40,519 nt of DNA from Bacteroidia bacterium (GTDB lineage: Bacteria > Bacteroidota > Bacteroidia > J057), in the NCBI GenBank assembly GCA_022760475.1, contig JALEFZ010000019.1:1-40519 (forward strand), written 5' to 3'. The translations under genes and the position numbers were made by a program. A model generated the notes under the pieces. That model saw nothing but the letters and a program-made list of their open reading frames with translations. It was not told the origin of the DNA and did no database searches. The first letter of the stretch is position 1. Every line of letters starts with the position of its first letter. Below, in pieces: positions 10,110-17,410 of the stretch.

Positions 10110-12152
10110 ATGCAAATCATTCACACCCGCATCTCTGCGATCCTCTTATTATTTAGTATGTTTTTGAGTCCGTTAATGGCTCAGAATAATACCGATGTCC
10201 TGTTGCAAGGCTTCAACTGGGAATCACAATCAAATACCAACGGCTGGTACAATGTCATTGCCTCCAAAGCAAGTGACCTGTCAAGTACAGGGATTGACAT
10301 GGTTTGGTTTCCACCCTCTTCTGACGCTGCTGACAATCACGGTTACCTTCCCCGAGAACTGTACAATCAGAATTCTAACTACGGCACCCAGGCCGAACTT
10401 CAAGCTGCAATTACTGCGCTCCACAACAATGGCATCAAGGCTATCGCTGACATTGTAATCAATCACAGGGTCGGAAGCACCAACTGGGCCGATTTCCAAA
10501 ACCCAACCTGGGGTTGCTGGGCGGTAACTGCCCAGGATGAATGGGGGCAAAATGGTGGTAATCCTTGTGGAAACTGGGATACCGGCGATAATTACAGCGC
10601 TGCAAGGGACATTGACCACACCAATGCTACTGTAAGAAATGACATCAGCACATGGATGAACTGGCTAAAAAATACCATTGGCTTTGATGGCTGGAGATAT
10701 GACTATGTGAGGGGCTATTCCGGATATTACAACGGAGTTTACAACGATGCTACCAATGCCTACTTCTCTGTAGGAGAGCTTTGGGACAACCTCGACTTGA
10801 ACAATACCGATCCACACAGGCAGCAAATCATCAACTGGATTGATGCTTCTCAGGGCAAATCTTATGCATTTGACTTTACTACCAAGGGCATTTTGCAGCA
10901 GGCTGTAAATGGTGAATTGTGGAGGCTATCTTATAGCGGAGTCGCTCCCGGAGTTATCGGTTGGTATCCTTCAAGATCTGTAACCTTCATTGACAACCAT
11001 GATACAGGTTCTACCCAGGCGTATTGGCCGTTTCCTGGCAACAAGGTGATGCAGGGATATGCCTACATCCTTACCCATCCCGGTGTTCCTTCTGTATTTT
11101 GGGATCACTTCTATGATTGGGGATTGCACGATGATATCAAGGATTTGGTTCAGATTCGTAAGAGAAATGGCTTGCATTCTACCTCGATCCTTGACATCAA
11201 AGCTTCTTCCAGTAACCTGTATGCAGCAGAAATCGATGGAAAAGTAGCTATGAAAATCGGTTCAGGCTCTTGGTCTCCTACGGGTAGTGGATGGACTTTG
11301 GCAGCCTTCGGCACTGACTATGCTGTATGGGAAAAAGCTTCGACTCCATGTAATGACAACCTGACCGTGCATTTTAAAAACACCTCTGGATGGAGCAATC
11401 CTACCATTTACTTCTGGAACCCAACCCCATCAGGGCCGTCTACTACCTGGCCAGGCGAAGCCATGCAAAACGATGGCAATGGCTGGTATTCCTATACCCT
11501 TCCTTGTGCAGCTTGTGCCAATATGATTTTCAGTAACAATGGAGCTTCCCAGACTACAAACCTTTACCGTTGTGATGAGGGTTGGTACAATGGAAGCTGG
11601 CATAACTCAAATCCTGATACGGGAAACGGTTCTGACTTGACGATTCACTATAAACCATCTTCCTACAGCAGCCCTGAAATCTATTTCTGGAACGTCACTC
11701 CAAGTGGTTTAAGCACAACTTGGCCAGGGGTTACGATGCAGAATGATGGCAACGGATGGTATTCCTATACCTTCAGCAATACCTCCTGTGCCAACTACAT
11801 CTTTTCCAACAATGGAGGGAGCCAAAGTCCTGACCTCACTACATGTTCCGAGGTATGGGTTGAGGAAGGCAATTGGCCTACTGCCCGTATGGCTAATCCT
11901 TCGGTGGGAGAATTCAAGATCTATCCCAATCCCTCTACAGGAATCTTCAAAATGGAATTTCAATCTGAGTTGGATTCCGAAGCGAAGTTTGAGGTCATCA
12001 ACCTTAACGGTCAGGTGGTTTTTGAGACGAAAATTGAGGCATACAACCGTATGGTGAAGATAGACATAACTCACCTACAGGAGGGCATGTACATGTACAG
12101 CTTAAAGAATAACGTAGTTCATAAGACTGGGAAACTGGTCATCAGTAAGTAA
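10110..12152 (+). CDS. Secreted GH13 alpha-amylase with two starch-binding modules and a T9SS sorting domain
   Basis: A 680-residue secreted endo-amylase that hydrolyses alpha-1,4-glucan. A signal peptide ends at PLMA-Q (about residue 25). The GH13 catalytic barrel has all four regions: DIVINHR (114-120), GWRYDYV with nucleophile Asp198, SVGELWD with acid/base Glu223, and FIDNHD with Asp298; the sequence resembles the plant/bacterial GH13_6 type. Two CBM26-like modules follow, recognised by the repeated IYFWNPTPSG / IYFWNVTPSG and MQNDGNGWYSYT segments. The last about 75 residues (from IYPNPSTGIFKMEF) are a type IX secretion C-terminal sorting domain, so the enzyme is exported through T9SS. 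An in-frame ATG at 10065 would add 15 residues before the signal peptide; 10110 gives a cleaner one. It lies 168 bp behind the presumed starch-sensing regulator. Confidence 0.95.
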   Translation: MQIIHTRISAILLLFSMFLSPLMAQNNTDVLLQGFNWESQSNTNGWYNVIASKASDLSSTGIDMVWFPPSSDAADNHGYLPRELYNQNSNYGTQAELQAAITALHNNGIKAIADIVINHRVGSTNWADFQNPTWGCWAVTAQDEWGQNGGNPCGNWDTGDNYSAARDIDHTNATVRNDISTWMNWLKNTIGFDGWRYDYVRGYSGYYNGVYNDATNAYFSVGELWDNLDLNNTDPHRQQIINWIDASQGKSYAFDFTTKGILQQAVNGELWRLSYSGVAPGVIGWYPSRSVTFIDNHDTGSTQAYWPFPGNKVMQGYAYILTHPGVPSVFWDHFYDWGLHDDIKDLVQIRKRNGLHSTSILDIKASSSNLYAAEIDGKVAMKIGSGSWSPTGSGWTLAAFGTDYAVWEKASTPCNDNLTVHFKNTSGWSNPTIYFWNPTPSGPSTTWPGEAMQNDGNGWYSYTLPCAACANMIFSNNGASQTTNLYRCDEGWYNGSWHNSNPDTGNGSDLTIHYKPSSYSSPEIYFWNVTPSGLSTTWPGVTMQNDGNGWYSYTFSNTSCANYIFSNNGGSQSPDLTTCSEVWVEEGNWPTARMANPSVGEFKIYPNPSTGIFKMEFQSELDSEAKFEVINLNGQVVFETKIEAYNRMVKIDITHLQEGMYMYSLKNNVVHKTGKLVISK

Positions 12153-12176
12153 CAGCTCTGGTACCAGAGTTTGATG

Positions 12177-12207
12177 GGGGCAGGTTGGGGGACCTGTCCC
12201 TTTTTTT
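12177..12207 (+). terminator. Rho-independent terminator of the amylase gene
   Basis: A 9-bp stem (GGGGCAGGT with ACCTGTCCC, one G-U pair) with a 6-base G-rich loop is followed by seven T residues at 12201-12207. It lies 25 bp after the amylase stop. A separate perfect palindrome CTCTGGTACCAGAG sits just upstream. Confidence 0.9.
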
Positions 12208-12478
12208 GTGGACATATTTATTACCCTTTTAGGGTTAAGTTTAATATTTATAATAGGTGGGTAATGAAATTTTATACCTTAAAGAAAAAATTCAACAAAT
12301 AGTAATAAAAAGAATGAATTTAACCGTATAATTGATATGTAATGAGTTCTCCCGACCTGGTAATTTAGTGGAAAATTTATTTTTCCATTTTATAAAAGAA
12401 TAATTATCAATTGACGGAAATGAGTTAAAGTATTGAAAATTAATTATTTGGGAAGAATAGCTTTAAATATACCACCAT
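12208..12478. other. AT-rich intergenic region without a recognisable gene
   Basis: The region between the amylase terminator and the EAD11-like operon is strongly AT-rich, has stops in all frames, and shows no convincing consensus promoter. It presumably holds the promoter of the downstream operon. Confidence 0.6.
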
Positions 12479-13555
12479 ATGAAATTATATGAATGGGCAA
12501 AGAAAACTGTTCAACTGGGAGGAATTCGAGAAATCAGATATGTACTTCAAAAATTTTTCGAAATTGATGAAGAGCCCATAAAAAGTGAAAGGAATGTTAT
12601 TTCTGTCCTTATTAGGCAAGAAGAAGAGTATACCAAAAATAAGATAATAGGTGCAGTTGTAGACGAAAATGCAAGGAAAGAGTTTTCCCAGTTAAAAAAG
12701 AATGTTTTAGAACTCATTGAATTACTTGAAGACAAAACATCCTTTGAGTATAAGGAAGAATTGCCTGATTTGGATAAGGAATTGAACTTCCAGGAGATTA
12801 AATCGGTAAACACTCCCAATTCTTTGCCCATTTCAAAAAAAGGTTACAATCAGAGGTTAATATTCGGAGTAGTTGGAGGAGTTCTTGTTGGGATTTTACT
12901 TGGTATGGTAATCTCAAGCATTATCTGGCCTGTCGGGAAAAATGGACATGCAGACAAGTCAGCTTCAGTTAAGGGCAAAAAGGAAGGTATGGATAATGCG
13001 AATTCACTCAAGGATTCTCCAAAAGATAATTACACAGACCCTGAGCAAAAGCCAGATGTAGAATTAGAAGGCAAGGAAGAAGGGAAAATTGATGAGTTTG
13101 GAAAAAATCATCAGCCAGAAAATTCATCAAATGAGGTTAGAAAGCAAAATGGACAAGGCTCTGGTACCTCTTCACAGGATGAAGGGGTTTCATCAAATTC
13201 TTCTGGACTTGATGGAGTAAGTGAAGTCAATAAAGATGGGCCTGTTGATTCTAAAAATGAAACCATAGAAAGACGGGAGCCTAGAGAAAATGAGCGGGTA
13301 TTATCTGTGTCTCTACCTTGTCCTGTCAAAAGTGTAAAATTAAGGATGAATGATGGTGAGACCAGCTCCTTTTTTTCCAAGAATGATACCTTGTATAAGG
13401 TATTTATTCCCAGAAATAAGATTAATGAGTATATAGATATTATTATTGAATTAAATTCCGGAGAAAAAATTGAAGATAATTCCACCTTGGGTAAGGCTTC
13501 AAGGTTGGACCTTTCATTAGAAACTAAAAATATGCTTAAAGGTATTTGTGATTAA
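12479..13555 (+). CDS. EAD11-like, single-pass membrane protein with long charged linker
   Basis: A 358-residue protein in three parts. Residues 1-85 are helical and resemble effector-associated domain 11 (ISVLIRQEEEYTKNKIIGAV, then a VLELIELLED helix), the same fold type as the TIR protein at 7046. A membrane helix lies at about 127-150 (FGVVGGVLVGILLGMVIS). A low-complexity Lys/Glu/Ser/Asn-rich linker (155-270) is followed by a compact beta-rich C-terminal domain (about 275-358, from VLSVSLPCPVKSVKLRM). With no signal peptide, the EAD would be cytoplasmic and the tail periplasmic. First gene of a three-gene cluster: the next start is 10 bp beyond its stop. EAD11 fusions to a membrane helix are known in Bacteroidota; the function of this one is unknown. 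Confidence 0.8.
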   Translation: MKLYEWAKKTVQLGGIREIRYVLQKFFEIDEEPIKSERNVISVLIRQEEEYTKNKIIGAVVDENARKEFSQLKKNVLELIELLEDKTSFEYKEELPDLDKELNFQEIKSVNTPNSLPISKKGYNQRLIFGVVGGVLVGILLGMVISSIIWPVGKNGHADKSASVKGKKEGMDNANSLKDSPKDNYTDPEQKPDVELEGKEEGKIDEFGKNHQPENSSNEVRKQNGQGSGTSSQDEGVSSNSSGLDGVSEVNKDGPVDSKNETIERREPRENERVLSVSLPCPVKSVKLRMNDGETSSFFSKNDTLYKVFIPRNKINEYIDIIIELNSGEKIEDNSTLGKASRLDLSLETKNMLKGICD

Positions 13556-13565
13556 TGACCTACCC

Positions 13566-14771
13566 ATGGAGAAATTTATACTAAAATGTATCACTGTATT
13601 CTTTTTTTCTAGTTTTTCACATGTAAAAGGTAATCCATGTGAATACCATTTGCACTTCGTATTCTATGAAAGTCTGGATACTTTAAAAGATCCAATATCA
13701 TATACTGGAGATATTGAAATTGCAGTTCTTCATGAAAGCAAATACAGGAAAATATCTCCTGAAGACATTAGTAGGAAGGAACTTTTTGGCGACTCATTAG
13801 CTACGCGGTGTAAATTTAGGATTCCTTATGTTTACATTGATAACTGCGAAGCCTACGTCATAAAATTGAGGTTGCGCTTTATCCTGGGACAAGGAGAATA
13901 TAAAGACTCATATTTGGAAATTGTACCCTCAGAGAATTTGGATGACAAAAGCCCATTTAAGATTAAGGGCAATGTATTGCTAGAGAGGAAAGGGATTAAT
14001 AATTGGAAAACCTCCTTCCAAAGAAGATGGGAAAGAGATGTTAGGCTATATATCATGGATTTTGGCACGAGAAAGATATTGAGTAAGTCAGAATTGGGAG
14101 ATTTTACCTTTTATTCCTCAGAGTATTTACATGAGCACAAGAATATGAAACCGCGTAATGGTTATGGAATTAAAGATACCCTGACCTCTTTTATAAGTTT
14201 GGGGGAGGGTACTTATTTTCAGAAGGAGGATTACAAGTTTAAGGATGAAGAATTGAAGGCATTAGGCTTGAAACTTCATTGTAAGGAGTACAAGGTTGTC
14301 AATAACACACGATATTTTGCATTGGTAAAAAAAAGAAAAAAATTAGGCAAAGTTCCTAGAGGACAAGATTTTAAGGATTTTTCTTATAACGCAGCGAACT
14401 ATCCAGTTCGGCAGGGACAAATCCAAATAAAGATAGCAGAGTCCATTCGCCAGGAAAATGTCTATTTATTTGTAGAAAAAAGGAGGAATAAGGAAAACTT
14501 TTGGGCCATTACAGCTACGACCTCTTTACTAGGAGGACTGGCATTAATTGGTGCTCATAGAGACTACATCAGGTATAGAGATGATATTCTGCCTTTTGTA
14601 GAGGGTTTTGATAAAGAAAAGATACAGAATCGTTATAGACGTGCAAAAAAATTACGGAAAGGGGTTTGGATAACTGGTGGAGTTGGTCTGTTAGTAAATT
14701 TTACTGTTGTACTCAATGGGCATAGGTTAAAAAAAACATATAATAATTATATATATAATGACAATAAATAG
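13566..14771 (+). CDS. Exported protein of unknown function with two C-terminal membrane helices
   Basis: I do not recognise this family. The 401-residue product starts with a signal peptide (about residues 1-22, FILKCITVFFFSSFS) and a beta-rich mature part with conserved-looking Cys-Glu-Tyr near the new N-terminus. Close to the C-terminus are two hydrophobic segments (about 316-334 and 368-390) separated by a very basic amphipathic stretch (RYRRAKKLRKG). ATG 13566 was chosen over the in-frame GTG at 13548, which overlaps the upstream gene, because it gives a normal signal peptide. The stop overlaps the next gene by 14 bp, so it is co-translated with the flanking EAD11-like and FISUMP genes. 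Confidence 0.78.
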   Translation: MEKFILKCITVFFFSSFSHVKGNPCEYHLHFVFYESLDTLKDPISYTGDIEIAVLHESKYRKISPEDISRKELFGDSLATRCKFRIPYVYIDNCEAYVIKLRLRFILGQGEYKDSYLEIVPSENLDDKSPFKIKGNVLLERKGINNWKTSFQRRWERDVRLYIMDFGTRKILSKSELGDFTFYSSEYLHEHKNMKPRNGYGIKDTLTSFISLGEGTYFQKEDYKFKDEELKALGLKLHCKEYKVVNNTRYFALVKKRKKLGKVPRGQDFKDFSYNAANYPVRQGQIQIKIAESIRQENVYLFVEKRRNKENFWAITATTSLLGGLALIGAHRDYIRYRDDILPFVEGFDKEKIQNRYRRAKKLRKGVWITGGVGLLVNFTVVLNGHRLKKTYNNYIYNDNK

Positions 14772-15978
14772 ACACATTAATAAACTGTCGGTTTTACTCA
14801 CCTGTGTAATTGGCCTCATGTTTGCCGATTGCAACTATTCAGAGGTCAAGGTTTGTGATGTTGAATACAGGTTTGCCTTTGTTACGACTGATACCTTTTA
14901 TGCAAGGAGTTTTTCAACCCTTAAAGATTCGATCAGGGTCAAACTGGAAGTGGAGATATTTGACTGCCGAGATGCTCCTTTGGTATATGAAACTTTCCAG
15001 CCAGTTCCGATTACCTTTGAGATTAGTTCGCTGGACCCGGGAGGTCTAAATGGGACCAACAAAAATTCGGTGGTTGTTTTGACGGATAGTTTTGGAAATG
15101 CAGCAGTAACATGGAGACTTGGTGGCCCAACCAAGGAACAAAGCTTAGACATATACTTTACAGAGGCTGATTCCATCCTGAAATCTGTCAATGGAGAATT
15201 TTTCACATTCGGAGCCACCAGGAGTAATCCTATTCAAATCAAGGCATTCGGGCTGGATTGTGATACTGCTATACAGCTAGGTTCGAAGCTGGTTCCAATC
15301 GGAATATATGGAAGAAATTGCTGGATGCTATCTAACCTGAATTTTGGGGATACCATTTTACCTTGTTGCGATTTTATTTCGATTCCAATTCCAGCGGACA
15401 ATGGTAGGCTAGAGAAATATTGCTATGGCTTTCCAAGGAATATGGATGATCAGTGTGATATGTTGTGTGATTGTGATGTCTTTGGAGCACTTTACCCTTG
15501 GGATGAGATGATGATGTATGAAGGAACTGTGAGCCAGCAAGGGATTTGTCCTATGGGTTGGAAAATTCCCTCGGATGAGGATTGGATCTTTTTTGAGCGA
15601 CAACTTGGGGTAGCTGAAGAGGATTTGTATAAGGAAGGTTGGAGGGCTTTCAATACAGACAAATTTGGTTTAGAGCCGGTATCAGGAACTGATAGCCTGG
15701 TATATAGATTTAAGGGCACCGATTTTTATATTCCTTTGGGTGGAAAGCTAAATCCAAAGGAACGGGTTTATACTGGAAAAGGAATTGAGGCATTTTTCTG
15801 GACTTCAACAGAATTTGAGGATGGGGGTTCATCCCTGAACCCAGAAGCCTGGGCTCGGCAAATTTCAATCTGTGATACCTGTATAGACCCTCAAACAGGA
15901 AATATCCACAAATTCAGTATTAGAAGGTTCCGGGCATTGAAATCTGAATCAAACTCCTGCAGGTGTGTAGATGATTGA
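14758..15978 (+). CDS. FISUMP-domain surface lipoprotein
   Basis: A 406-residue exported protein. The N-terminus has a hydrophobic segment ending in GLMFADC (Cys26), a plausible lipobox. Residues about 30-150 form an Ig-like beta domain (SFGNAAVTWRLGG is typical of Big_1/invasin-type folds). The C-terminal half is a FISUMP (Fibrobacter succinogenes major paralogous) domain, recognised by YGRNCWMLSNLNFG, FGALYPWDEMM, GICPMGWKIPSDEDW and FWTSTEFEDGG. Many cysteines suggest disulfides. FISUMP domains are abundant on Bacteroidota surfaces and are of unknown function. Last gene of the operon starting at 12479. Confidence 0.85.
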   Translation: MTINRHINKLSVLLTCVIGLMFADCNYSEVKVCDVEYRFAFVTTDTFYARSFSTLKDSIRVKLEVEIFDCRDAPLVYETFQPVPITFEISSLDPGGLNGTNKNSVVVLTDSFGNAAVTWRLGGPTKEQSLDIYFTEADSILKSVNGEFFTFGATRSNPIQIKAFGLDCDTAIQLGSKLVPIGIYGRNCWMLSNLNFGDTILPCCDFISIPIPADNGRLEKYCYGFPRNMDDQCDMLCDCDVFGALYPWDEMMMYEGTVSQQGICPMGWKIPSDEDWIFFERQLGVAEEDLYKEGWRAFNTDKFGLEPVSGTDSLVYRFKGTDFYIPLGGKLNPKERVYTGKGIEAFFWTSTEFEDGGSSLNPEAWARQISICDTCIDPQTGNIHKFSIRRFRALKSESNSCRCVDD

Positions 15979-16008
15979 AAACATTTTTCATTCAACTTTT
16001 AATTAAAG

Positions 16009-16040
16009 TTGGCGTAAAATAAAACGGTTTGCTATATTTG
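16009..16040 (+). promoter_or_regulatory. Bacteroidota-type promoter of the tRNA-Met gene
   Basis: A perfect TAnnTTTG -7 element (TATATTTG, 16033-16040) lies 14 bp before the tRNA, with a TTG at 16009-16011 in the -33 position. Confidence 0.65.
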
Positions 16041-16054
16041 CATCCGCAACATTC

Positions 16055-16128
16055 GGCGCGGTAGCTCAGAAGGTTAGAGCGCAGGATTCATAACCCTGAG
16101 GTCGGGGGTTCGATTCCCCCCTGCGCCA
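16055..16128 (+). tRNA. tRNA-Met (CAU)
   Basis: A 74-nt cloverleaf: acceptor GGCGCGG pairs with CTGCGCC (one G-U), the D arm is TAGCTCAGAAGGTTAGA, the anticodon loop is TTCATAA, and the T arm is GGGGGTTCGATTCCCCC, with discriminator A. CCA is not encoded. G1-C72 pairing excludes an initiator tRNA. A CAU anticodon could also belong to a lysidine-modified tRNA-Ile2, but the anticodon stem fits elongator Met. Its 3' end abuts the integrase gene and is the presumed attachment site of the element. Confidence 0.95.
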
Positions 16129-16133
16129 CTATT

Positions 16134-16166
16134 TTTGCAACTCACTGTTATTCAGTGGGTTGCAAA
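16134..16166. repeat. Inverted repeat at the tRNA/integrase junction
   Basis: Two 13-bp arms (16134-16146 TTTGCAACTCACT and 16154-16166 AGTGGGTTGCAAA, one mismatch that is G-U in RNA) flank a 7-base spacer, six bases after the tRNA. It could be an integrase core or arm site, or a terminator for the tRNA transcript, although no T-run follows. Confidence 0.7.
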
Positions 16167-16218
16167 CACCCACAGACATTTTCACAGACAAGCTGGTTTT
16201 CAGACGAAAATTTTCATC

Positions 16219-17304
16219 ATGAAACCAGCAAAAAAAATTTTTGTCCTCACCCCTGTAAAAATTTACTCCGGAGGCAAAAACCAAGACCTTTCCAAACAAT
16301 GGTTCGTCTACTTCACCGATTCCCTTGGGAAGAGGAGACGAGTTTATGGAAACCTTTCTCAATACCAGACTGTCCCGGAAAGACTAGCCGCTGCACGATT
16401 GCTCAAGAGAGAAGTAGAGGAAAACCTCGAATTCCTGGGCTTGCCAGTTTTGATTCAATTCCTTCACAAATTCCTGGAGTATAAAAAGAAGACAGTTCGA
16501 AAAAGAACTTATGAGAGCTACTTGAGTAAGAGCAGGGTCTTCATTGATTATTATGATGGGGGAGACTTTGAGCGGGTTCAGGCTGAATTATTCCTTGATT
16601 ATCTCATTTATGAGAAGGGGTTGAGCACAGGTACCAGGAATGATTTCAGGGTATTTCTCTCCATGTTTTTTGGCCACCTGGTCGAACGTCAGCAGTGGCC
16701 AAGCAATCCCTTTGAGTTCACCAAAAAGTTGAAAGAAAGCAGACAGCCAGCAAGGTATTTTCGTCCCAACCAGGTCAAACATTTGATGCGGGTTTTTCGT
16801 GAAGAAAGACCCACTTTGACACTTTTTGTCGAAATGATGTTCTACACTTTCATTAGACCGGCAGAGCTACGGAAGTTGAGGATATCTGCCATTGATTGGG
16901 AAGAAAAAAGAATTTGGATTGACGGATCATTTTCCAAAAATAAAAAGACGCAAGCTGTGAAAATCCCTATTGCCCTTGAAAATAGCCTTGAGATATTTCA
17001 GGAACTGCCATTAAACTGGTATCTATTTGGAAGGGTAGGAGGGACTCCTGGGCCTGATCCTGTGGGCATCAACTATTTTACCAAACAACATTTGCAGATT
17101 TTGAGGAAACTTGGCTATCCACCAGAATACAAGCTATATAGTTGGAAACATACTGGAGCTGCTATGGCTATTAAGGCCGGGATTAACATTAAGGAGCTTC
17201 AACTGCAGCTAAGACATCATTCCCTTGATCAGGTTGATCAGTATCTCAGACAATTGGGGGTTCAGGATCTTGAGAATCTGGCAAACTTGTTCCCTAAGAT
17301 TTAA
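16219..17304 (+). CDS. Tyrosine recombinase / phage-type integrase
   Basis: A 361-residue site-specific recombinase. The N-terminal basic arm-binding region (1-70) precedes a SAM-like core-binding domain (about 72-165, KKKTVRKRTYESYLSKSRVF) and the catalytic domain (about 175-355). Visible catalytic motifs are Arg in FIRPAELRKLRI, the SWKHTG box, LRHHSLDQVDQYLRQLG with the nucleophilic Tyr near residue 341. The KHTG variant in place of HxLR is common in Bacteroidota integrases. The frame is open back to a TTG at 16135 inside the junction inverted repeat, but ATG 16219 is the natural start. Position directly behind a tRNA 3' end supports tRNA-directed integration. No excisionase was recognised. 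Confidence 0.93.
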   Translation: MKPAKKIFVLTPVKIYSGGKNQDLSKQWFVYFTDSLGKRRRVYGNLSQYQTVPERLAAARLLKREVEENLEFLGLPVLIQFLHKFLEYKKKTVRKRTYESYLSKSRVFIDYYDGGDFERVQAELFLDYLIYEKGLSTGTRNDFRVFLSMFFGHLVERQQWPSNPFEFTKKLKESRQPARYFRPNQVKHLMRVFREERPTLTLFVEMMFYTFIRPAELRKLRISAIDWEEKRIWIDGSFSKNKKTQAVKIPIALENSLEIFQELPLNWYLFGRVGGTPGPDPVGINYFTKQHLQILRKLGYPPEYKLYSWKHTGAAMAIKAGINIKELQLQLRHHSLDQVDQYLRQLGVQDLENLANLFPKI

Positions 17305-17410
17305 AATGGAATAGTTTTGAGATTACTAAAATTTCATCAAAACATTTTTATTACGTGAACCTTTTTGAGATTGACCTTATCTTTAGGAAAGTGATAAATA
17401 ATATAAACTC

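Noticed and set aside
16135..16218. TTG start of the integrase inside the junction inverted repeat
   Set aside because: The extra 28 residues are encoded by the inverted repeat and are not integrase-like; ATG 16219 starts a normal arm-binding region.
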